From positions 1,040,338 to 1,104,337 of the forward strand of contig CAUJNA010000513.1 in NCBI GenBank assembly GCA_963377175.1: 64,000 bases of DNA, read 5' to 3'. The position numbers were made by a program, and so were the translations under genes. Under the pieces are notes generated by a model. The model did no database searches, was not told where the DNA came from, and saw nothing but the letters and a program-made list of their open reading frames with translations. Source of the DNA: Effrenium voratum. Taxonomy: Eukaryota; Sar; Dinophyceae; Suessiales; Symbiodiniaceae. Of this stretch, positions 58,091 through 64,000 are shown piece after piece (within the stretch, counting starts at the first letter, position 1; every line of letters begins with the position of its first letter).

Positions 58091-59354
58091 TCAGGATCCC
58101 AATCCTGATTTGTCCAACCGGCATATTTCGATTTTCCTTGCTTTCCCCCTTCTTTCCTTTGCCTTTCCCCAATATGCCTGGTCGTAGGGATCCTGGTTTT
58201 CGCTGGCCATATTGGCCTTCCCGCCAGAGCTACTTTTTCGAAAGGGTTTGAAGCCACCTCGTTGGTGACTGCCCGTTTTGCTTATCGATTTTCCTTTTCC
58301 TTTTCTCTTCTTGCATCTGAAATTCCGCCCAGACACCTTTCTCGCAATAAACGCATCGTTCTCCTCCAATGCCCAAAATGTCTCCTCATCGTTGGTGGAC
58401 ATGAAACCTTCTTGTCCTTCTTCGTCTTCCACCCAAAAGCCTTCTTCTCCTTCGTATTCTCCTTGTTCGAGAATGTAGAAGGTGTTGCTTCGGTTTCCTC
58501 CGGATGGCCGGATGGACGGATCTTGGGTGGATGTTCTGGTCGTGATGAAGAGGTCGTGGTACTGCGTTTTCATCATCTCGTAGGTATAGTTCTCAAGCGA
58601 GATGTTTCCCAATGACATTGCACTGATCAGTCTTTCTCTTTGCTGATCTGACAAGTCACTTTGATTATGAAAAACTGTGCAATGAGGTTGTCGCTGAGGG
58701 GAAATGCGTCGCGTTGCCTTGTCTGCATGCCTGTAAGGTACTGTCTGAGTACTTCTGGATTGTCTGTCTGCGGCAGATCTGGAGGCGGTGCTCGTGCGCC
58801 AGCGGCTTGCTGGTGCGCGGCAATTCTTCTTGCGTTGGCCTCTTGGAATGAAGCTATGAACTCTGGTGACTGTGCCGTATGAACTGGCATCAGGTCCATC
58901 CAGGCTGCCTTCAATCTCAGCAAGAGGATCTCAAATTTTGATGTAAATATGAGGAACTCGGTGTTCTGCCTCCTATGATTGAAGAAACTGAGGAGTCTGT
59001 ATAAGTACTGTACACGTTGGTCGACCCTTTCAGGAAGAACTTCTTTAGCGTGTTCTTGAAATAGTTGACTCCTTCGTCAGGATCTTGCAAGAGGTCGTTG
59101 TGGAGGACTGCCTTGTACATATGAGCGTCTCCAGCGAGACGGCTCTTGAGGAGTGGTCCTCTCTTGGATGCTTCAATTATTGTGAAGGTCACCCAATCAT
59201 CTACAAGTTCTTCATATCGAAACCAGCTGCCTCTTCCGTTGTACGATGGCGGCTGCTTGACGGTCATCGACAAGTCGAGCGTCTCTTCACTGTAGCCGGT
59301 TGAACGGCCAACACTTGAATAGGCTTCCATGAAGCCGTGTCCATCGGATGACAT
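58091..59354 (-). pseudogene. gag: Gag (copy 2), frameshifted
   Basis: ATG 59,354 lies 43 nt inside the 5' LTR and starts MSSDGHGFMEAYSSVGRSTG. Next come FRYEELVDDWVTFTIIEASK, RLAGDAHMYKAVLHNDLL and DPDEGVNYFKNTLKKFFLKG, resembling the capsid-like part of copia Gag. A shift near 59,010 leads to the frame with LLRLKAAWMDLMPVH and QEANARRIAAHQQAA. A second shift near 58,650 leads to SDQQRERLISAMSL and the acidic YEGEEGFWVEDEEGQEGF. The C-terminus is Lys/Gly-rich and basic. No CCHC knuckle seen. Gag would form the particle packaging the element RNA. Confidence 0.75.
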
Positions 59355-59374
59355 TGTGTCTGGATCTCTGCGGA

Positions 59375-59393
59375 AAACCCGCTGCGCTACCAC
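59375..59393 (-). other. Candidate primer-binding site
   Basis: Four bases inside the 5' LTR the sense strand reads TGGTAGCGCAGCGGG. A primer-binding site normally starts with TGG, pairing with the CCA end of a tRNA. I cannot say which tRNA would match. Confidence 0.4.
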
Positions 59394-59396
59394 AAT

Positions 59397-59689
59397 TGAG
59401 ACCCACTGCCAGGGGTACCGTATCCCCGAAGGGAGCTGGTACCTTGTGGTAGTAGAGAATGTGTTGGTAGGTCCCCGGATCTGTTCTGCAAGAGAGTCCA
59501 ATATGCCAATAGTGGAGGAACTGAGAATGGAAGTCATTGGTTGTATAAATGTGCAATGTATACCTGCAAGGCGCTCTGCTAGGTCCTTTTTGTAATGGCT
59601 GCAGGACGCATGCAACGGTACTACAAGATAGGGACTTGAGCCAAATAGCATGCGTGCGGTGCAGGGTCAATTTCGAAGCAAAAGCAACA
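59397..59689 (-). repeat. 5' LTR of copy 2
   Basis: Same sequence family as 50,137-50,420, direct orientation. Sense ends TGTTGC...TCTCA. It carries TTTGGCTCAAG on the sense strand at 59,635-59,645, about 45 nt from its start. It adjoins a run of 11 G outside the element. Confidence 0.9.
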
Positions 59690-59690
59690 C

Positions 59691-60899
59691 GGGGGGGGGG
59701 GAGCTATTTCGACACTTCCCAAATTTGCATGGTTCAGGCACCCTTTGAGGATGGCTTTTGGAGGTTAGTTAGGGATGTTAGGGTACCTGCGAAGGCTAAA
59801 CCGCATTAAAACGAAGTTTGCTTTGGTCCGGCTGTTTCTGCACAACCCCCCCGCCCGCCAACAACAAAAAAAACGAAAAAAGTGGTTTTCAGTGGACAAG
59901 TGTAAGGCAAGCTATGTTCGGATCGCACCGGAAACCTCTTGAGTTCGGTCCCTCGATTCAGGCGTGCGCGGCTCCATGTTCCTGGGAGGCGGGATGCGCC
60001 AGTTGCGATTCGGGACGTACCCTCGTCTCGGTGTGTCTCAAACAAAAGCCGATTCGGACCTAAGACTGGAGGTTGTCTGGAGGATTCCGATCTGTTTTTG
60101 TCCTAGGCCAACCGAAAAGGTGGGCGTTGACCGGATTCAGGTAGAGCCTGCTCTGATCCTTTGGGTGGCTGGCGCCACACAATGTTCATTGTCCGGTGAC
60201 CATGCCTGGTGCACAACCAGGGACAACCGAGAGCATTGGGCAAATTGAAGTGGCCACCCTGCGAATTGTGATGCAACTCGCAAAGCGTGACCTCCTTTCA
60301 GAGATTCCTCTCAAATTGCCATGTTGATCTGGGAGTAAATCCATATCGATCCCTGGCCAGTTTTATCATTGCCTGGAGAGCAAGTCCGATGGACCTGATT
60401 GGTCAGCCGCATCCCCTGGAATGAGGCGGACTCGAACGCCCAAATTCCGGATTTCGCTGTTTGGCTGATAGCTGTCGCTGCAAAGAACACTGGCCGAAAT
60501 TCATTGGGGACCCTCAGGAACGCACCGGATTGATGGACCCATGTGGGTGTCTTCTGTTTTAACCACCCCAAGACCCCTTTGCTCACAAGCCCCCCAAATG
60601 GAATCCCATAGGGTTGCTCCGAAGACCTTACAGGAGCCCTGGAAAGCTCCATCTCCGTGCGGGAAGTTGAATTCCCTGGGCTGGTCCTCCTTTCGGGGGG
60701 GTCCAAGGATCCACATCCCAAAGCCTCCTGGTCGCTACGACGGAAAAACATCTCATAGCATCTTGAGATGTTCCCCCAACTCAAGTCGCATCCATTTCTC
60801 AGCGGGCACTCCAAAGGATCCCCCGTGAGGCCAAAAAATCGGTCGCCACCAGCCCATAGGATCCAACCCCTCGTGCCCCCCCCCACACACCCGCCGGAC
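59691..60899. other. Intron/intergenic-type sequence
   Basis: No gene I can support. A minus-strand frame of 267 codons (60,311-61,114) is open, but it runs antisense across a better exon candidate and has no recognisable domain, so I do not call it. Confidence 0.4.
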
Positions 60900-60917
60900 G
60901 GTTCGAAACGGTTCGAG

Positions 60918-61035
60918 GCCTGGGCCGCAGCAACTTCTTCACGGAGAAGCAGGCGCTGGTCATCAGCTTCGGCCAGGCCTATACCAAGGTGGGCCTGGCG
61001 GGCGCCCCTCGCCCGCTCTGGCGGCGAACTCGCCC
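60918..61035 (+). CDS. Candidate exon of an actin-related protein (N-terminal)
   Basis: With an acceptor-like GTTCGAG just upstream, the frame reads GLGRSNFFTEKQALVISFGQ then AYTKVGLAGAPRPLWRRTRP with high GC3. The segment ALVISFGQAYTKVGLAGAPRP resembles the first nucleotide-binding loop of the actin fold (actins: V-D-x-G-S-G-x-x-K-x-G-F-A-G; Arp10-like proteins: D-L-G-E-A-F-T-K-C-G-F-A-G). The match to Arp10-type proteins seems closest (GQAYTK versus GEAFTK). The usual first Asp is Ser here. The right border is uncertain and other exons are not found in this window. Confidence 0.42.
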
Positions 61036-61605
61036 ATGTTTTTATGTCTCTCAAGAGGTGGTATTGGGCCAACCAGAAATGGAACCACGGGCGGCCCCGC
61101 TCCCACATGTTCAAAGGGTTGTTAGTGAAACATTGTCAACCATTTATTGTTGGAGGATTTCTGTTTGTTTTGGGGTGGCCCTTGCTTTTATAAAAATGAA
61201 TTCGGCTAAGGCTATTGAACCAGAGGGTGATTGAACACTTGGCGTTTCATTCCTGCGATTTTATTTTTCGCATGGCTGGTCTCTGGTGTGACCAAATCGC
61301 CCTGGAGGCCAAAACTGGAAGCACATCTAGGTCCCCCAGTAGTCCTCTTTTACTTTTTTTTTTGGGGGGGGAGGGTTCCCCTACTAAATTACAGAAAAAA
61401 AGGGTACCCTTATTCTAACCTTTCTACTGGAGGACCTGGACACGGGTGTTCCATTCAGCCTACGGTCCAACGACCTGTTTGCTCGTTGGGGGGGGCTTGG
61501 AGCAGCCCGGTAGAACTGCCCTCCCCCCACGTGACAAGTAGAAACCCGCGTGATCTGTTCTTTTTGGGGGGGTATCCCAATGTTTTGCTTTGTGTTAAAG
61601 GATGG

Positions 61606-61785
61606 ATGGTCCACACTGAGCACTCTGAGGAGAGCCGGCCCCGTGCCATCTTCCGCACCCCGGAGCTCCGCGGCCGCGAAAGGAAGGACAGCGAGGCGGA
61701 CGCTGAGGTCACCCTGCCAGTGCCGCAAGAGGAATGGGTACAGGCCCGACGGCCCGACGGCCCGAACTCGGGACCTCCGGTTTGA
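61606..61785 (+). CDS. Candidate exon, charged, unknown protein
   Basis: From ATG 61,606 the frame reads MVHTEHSEESRPRAIFRTPE, then LRGRERKDSEADAEVTLPVP and QEEWVQARRPDGPNSG, stopping at 61,785. Codons end mostly in G or C, unlike the flanks, and charged residues are well mixed, as in real exons. Possible trimming by splice sites at either end. No family recognised. It could belong to the same gene as the exon at 60,918, but that is only positional inference. Confidence 0.4.
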   Translation: MVHTEHSEESRPRAIFRTPELRGRERKDSEADAEVTLPVPQEEWVQARRPDGPNSGPPV

Positions 61786-62244
61786 ATGGTTATTGGTGGG
61801 GAACAGCTTCGTGGTTTGTTTGTGTATACATTTGCATTTCCTGAAGGCGTAGGCTCCCTTTGTGTTCCAGAGCTTACCAAGGTTCCCCTGTAAAAACCAA
61901 GGAGCGATTACCATTTTGGACGAGTTGTCCAAACCAACAAGAGGAGCTGTCCTTTCAACAAATAAATCACCCCTGACTCTGAAGGATGAAAGGAAGAACC
62001 CACAAATGTCACTTCAGTGTCCCTTTGGTTTTCCTTTAGAATAACAACCCGAAAAGGGGTACTCTCAAGAAAAGACGCACAGACATGCCAAGTGACCATG
62101 CTGCATCGCAGAAAGGTGTTTGCTGTTGTTTTCAGAATAACCTTTTCAATCCTGTGTTGCAAGAATGGTGCCCTTGTGTTGCAAGAAGCTGGCGCATCCC
62201 CTAAACCAGATGTTACAGCAAGAGTGGGCTTACCGCAAGCTTTC
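61786..62244. other. Spacer before the composition break
   Basis: No exon or repeat I can support; still mixed composition like the rest of the window. AT-rich sequence begins just after GCTTTCTACCCCTAATTTCC (about 62,233-62,252). Confidence 0.45.
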
Positions 62245-62387
62245 TACCCCTAATTTCCAAACCCGCCCAACAGCATTTATCAACACACCGCCCAAAATCC
62301 ACATAAACGCTTAAACATGTTTCCAAAAATCAATCCACTCACCAAATGTTTCAAGTTATTCATTTTTCAAGAATAACTTAAACCATT

Positions 62388-62834
62388 TCAATTATCCTCA
62401 ACCTCATTCTTTTTTAAATTATCAATATGCTTCTTTGTTTTTTCATGCCTCGCCTTATGTTTCAATCTAACCTCGCAATCACAAACAGAACACAAACATA
62501 TTTTCATGCCGTGTTCTTTGTTTATCTCTCGTATCTCTTCCTTATGATTATCTCTCCATGTTTGCGAATATATTTTCATTTTTTCTCTACACGCATCGCA
62601 AGTTTTATGATTTTCTGAAAATAATTCTATCTTCCTATTCATCTTACAATGTGTGCAATATTGTTTTTCTCCTTCTTCTATTTCCTTCTGTTGCTTATCC
62701 ATCGCTTTTATCAGTCTTCTTCTTTGGTCTTTCTTTTTTTGCTTTTCCCGGCATCTATCGCAAGTTTTACAGTTATCTGTAAATGAATTTCTATTCTTAT
62801 AACATCCACACCCTGAACAGTATTTCCCTTCCAT
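62388..62834 (-). CDS. Cys-rich protein with two zinc ribbons and a C2H2-like finger
   Basis: 148 codons. Two homologous units are CSGCGCYKNRNSF ... CKTCDRCREK (C6, C9, C25, C28, plus C11 and C22) and CTHCKMNRKIELF ... HKTCDACREK (C60, C63, C79, C82). The third unit is CSVCDCEVRLKHKARHEKTKKH (C115, C118, H130, H136). A Lys/Glu-rich coiled linker (RRRLIKAMDKQQKEIEEGEK) joins the first two. Such repeated CxxC ribbons with K-x-C-D-x-C-R ends are common in giant-virus and phage proteins, where they probably bind nucleic acid. Function unknown. AT-rich upstream, no intron. Confidence 0.68.
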   Translation of the reverse strand: MEGKYCSGCGCYKNRNSFTDNCKTCDRCREKQKKKDQRRRLIKAMDKQQKEIEEGEKQYCTHCKMNRKIELFSENHKTCDACREKMKIYSQTWRDNHKEEIREINKEHGMKICLCSVCDCEVRLKHKARHEKTKKHIDNLKKNEVEDN

Positions 62835-62879
62835 AATCTCTTACAACAATAAGCAATCTACCCTTTAAACAGTTTTAGG

Positions 62880-62902
62880 CACGAAGCTCTGCCGAGTTCG
62901 TG
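62880..62902. other. Perfect-stem hairpin in the virus-like segment
   Basis: CACGAA-G-CTC TGCC GAG-TTCGTG forms a 9-bp stem with one bulged G and a 4-base loop. The neighbouring TCGTGA ... TCACGA offers an alternative pairing. It is more GC-rich than its surroundings. It lies 46 bases upstream of the zinc-protein start, so it could be a terminator of the upstream gene or a structural element. Confidence 0.5.
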
Positions 62903-63022
62903 AGGTTTCACGACATAATCCATAACGAGGTTGGGGTAAGCCCCCTGTCCCGAAAAAACACCAAACAACAAACCAAACCAAAAACCAAACAACCGACCAT
63001 ACAATAGACGTTTACACATCTT

Positions 63023-63160
63023 TATGATACAAAACAGACATCCCTATGTCCCAAAACAGACATCCCTATGATACAAAACCATCATCCATATGATACAAAA
63101 CCATCATCCATATGATACAAAACCATCATCCCTACGATGCAAAACCATCATCCATATGAG
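63023..63160. repeat. 22-bp tandem repeat, about six units
   Basis: Units of ATGATACAAAACCATCATCC plus AT. Three are nearly perfect; the first two read ACAGACATCCCT instead and later ones carry point changes. The array fills the gap between the zinc-protein gene and the methyltransferase gene. No spacers separate the units. Confidence 0.9.
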
Positions 63161-63182
63161 GTAAAACCCAAACTCGTTTTCC

Positions 63183-63797
63183 TTAATCCGTCAAACTCAC
63201 CAAGATTTCACAAATCAATTCAGCAGGTATTTTATATAAATCTTCCTGTTTGTGGATTACATAATTATCACCCCAGTCGGCTTTGCTTTTTTGTGGCAGG
63301 CGTTGCGCAGTTTCAATATGTTGATTATTAACAACTTTACCACAGTCTTTTTTACATAATGGTCTCGCTTTCCAGTTTGTTAGATTGTTCCACAACCTAG
63401 TTCTCTTACGATAATTAAATCCATATTTACAATAGTCAATGTCATTAAACCTTAACCCATTCATAAAAGACTGACTTTTCAATAATCCAGTCTGTGGATT
63501 TTCAATGACAAAATACGGAAAACCGAAATAATCAATTATCTCTAATGTTTTTAATACAATACTATTAGCATATTCAATGTTTCTTATTCCTGTTGTTTTT
63601 GCTTTGCTGTATTCTGTGCAAGGTGGTGATGCCCAAATAAATTGAAAATGATTTCTGTCAAATTGTTTATAATCCCATTGCAAAATATCACAATTAATAT
63701 CAGCATTTTTCAAATCCAAAGATATTACATTAAACCCGAGAGACCTTGCAATAGTTCCAACACTACCTGTCCCACTAAATAATTCTAATAAATTCAT
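63183..63797 (-). CDS. Small virus-like cytosine-C5 DNA methyltransferase
   Basis: 204 codons from ATG 63,797 to stop at 63,183. Motif I MNLLELFSGTGS (AdoMet binding, FSGTGS residues 7-12), an acidic residue ending strand 2 (ISLDL), motif IV ASPPCTEYS with catalytic Cys60, motif VI FVIENPQTG (ENP 99-101), and YCKYGFNYRKRTRLWNN as the motif VIII region. The length is about half that of bacterial C5 methyltransferases, and there is little room for a target-recognition domain; such short forms occur in phages and algal DNA viruses. It would methylate cytosine in viral DNA or block a host nuclease. The start follows 25 AT-rich bases after the preceding stop codon. All core residues are intact, unlike in the retroelement copies. 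Confidence 0.82.
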   Translation of the reverse strand: MNLLELFSGTGSVGTIARSLGFNVISLDLKNADINCDILQWDYKQFDRNHFQFIWASPPCTEYSKAKTTGIRNIEYANSIVLKTLEIIDYFGFPYFVIENPQTGLLKSQSFMNGLRFNDIDYCKYGFNYRKRTRLWNNLTNWKARPLCKKDCGKVVNNQHIETAQRLPQKSKADWGDNYVIHKQEDLYKIPAELICEILVSLTD

Positions 63798-63822
63798 ATT
63801 ATTAGAATGATTTAGATATTTA

Positions 63823-63996
63823 TTATATTAATTCGTATTTTCCTTCTTCGTTCTTAAACAGTTTATAATATTCAATAGTTTCTGGTTTTGGGGACTTAAT
63901 CTTGTTTTTGTTAAGCATATCCATATATTGTTTCTGCTTATCTTCAAACGAACCTGCAGGACGTCCGATTGATTTTTTCTTAAAGATTTCATCCAT
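63823..63996 (-). CDS. Small basic protein, possibly incomplete at 5' end
   Basis: From ATG 63,996 the minus strand encodes 57 codons, MDEIFKKKSIGRPAGSFEDK to FKNEEGKYELI, ending TAA TAA. The frame stays open to the window edge, so the true start may lie outside. It contains a Lys-rich N-terminus and GRPAGS, an AT-hook-like GRP motif, and the tail KPETIEYYKLFKNEEG. It sits 25 bases upstream of the methyltransferase start, suggesting joint expression. Not recognised; a DNA-binding role is only inference. Confidence 0.6.
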   Translation of the reverse strand: MDEIFKKKSIGRPAGSFEDKQKQYMDMLNKNKIKSPKPETIEYYKLFKNEEGKYELI

Positions 63997-64000
63997 ATCT

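Larger units (their letters stand above)
50137..59689 (-). mobile_element. Complete-length copia-type LTR retroelement with DNA methyltransferase and EEP-like ORF, copy 2
   Basis: The element is 9,553 bp, bounded by LTRs of 284 and 293 bp that are about 93% identical by eye. On the minus strand the order is: gag from ATG 59,354, protease (DTG), integrase (HHCC, DDE), C5 methyltransferase, linker, RT, RNase H, EEP-like ORF. A TGG-starting primer-binding-site candidate lies 4 nt inside the 5' LTR. Runs of G flank both ends (8 G left, 11 G right), consistent with insertion in a G tract, but an exact target duplication cannot be read. Frameshifts in gag, integrase flanks, RT and the last ORF indicate an inactive copy. 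LTR divergence also says it is not recent. Confidence 0.88.
62245..64000 (-). mobile_element. Edge of an AT-rich integrated DNA virus-like segment
   Basis: From about 62,245 the base composition changes abruptly to roughly 30-35% GC. Gene style changes too: intronless, A/T-ending codons, short intergenic gaps, all three genes on the minus strand. The gene set (Cys-rich zinc protein, small C5 methyltransferase, small basic protein) is typical of viral accessory genes in Polinton-like viruses, virophages or giant algal viruses. No capsid, packaging ATPase or integrase is visible, because the segment runs off the window. No Shine-Dalgarno-like sites precede the starts, which argues against bacterial DNA, but contamination or misassembly cannot be excluded. 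Confidence 0.5.

Noticed and set aside
58917..59651. ORF starting in the 5' LTR as one protein
   Set aside because: The first 100 codons read through LTR sequence; the Gag start inside the element (59,354) is more sensible.
60311..61114. 267-codon minus-strand ORF
   Set aside because: It runs antisense across the better actin-related exon and through G/C-rich DNA; no domain, uneven codon quality.
63023..63160. Possible CRISPR array
   Set aside because: The 22-bp units are directly adjacent without spacers, so this is a plain tandem repeat.
62245..64000. Bacterial contamination
   Set aside because: Not fully excluded, but the genes lack Shine-Dalgarno-like sites and the types fit DNA viruses better; left as an alternative in the feature entry.

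Overview
The window looks like nuclear DNA of a dinoflagellate, probably Symbiodiniaceae-like. Four things support this: (1) two Ty1/copia-type retroelements with a cytosine-C5 methyltransferase domain inside Pol, a combination that to my knowledge has been described from Symbiodinium; (2) several copies of the 3' half of the dinoflagellate spliced leader (TTTGGCTCAAG); (3) about 50% GC with very low gene density and many minisatellites; (4) isolated short GC3-rich open stretches that look like exons of intron-rich genes.

Layout. 1-29.8 kb: no complete gene. It holds short exon-like stretches, microsatellites and dispersed short repeats, including two palindromic elements at 22.7-23.0 kb. 29.8-33.2 kb: a block of tandem repeats that also contains an inverted piece of retroelement gag. 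33.2-44.1 kb (+): retroelement copy 1, decayed, with a changed protease active site, a deletion in reverse transcriptase (RT) and a foreign insert of about 1.9 kb. 44.1-50.1 kb: microsatellites, three minisatellites, a telomere-like tract and a possible first exon. 50,137-59,689 (-): retroelement copy 2, bounded by two recognisable LTRs of about 290 bp. Its order is Gag, protease, integrase, DNA methyltransferase, proline-rich linker, RT, RNase H, then a separate 3' ORF resembling an endonuclease/exonuclease/phosphatase (EEP) nuclease. Copy 2 is also frameshifted. 59.7-62.2 kb: intron-type sequence with two good exon candidates, one resembling the N-terminus of an actin-related protein. About 62,245-64,000: an abrupt change to AT-rich, intronless, tightly packed minus-strand genes (Cys-rich zinc protein, C5 methyltransferase, small basic protein) with a 22-bp tandem repeat. 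This looks like the edge of an integrated DNA virus (Polinton-like or giant-virus-like).

The two retroelements are the same family in opposite orientations, so each helps interpret the other. The most notable points are the combination of methyltransferase and EEP-like ORF in one copia element, the spliced-leader half carried in the LTRs, and the virus-like segment whose methyltransferase shares motif wording with the retroelement one. All exon calls outside the retroelements and the AT-rich tail are tentative: made by eye from codon pattern and splice signals.
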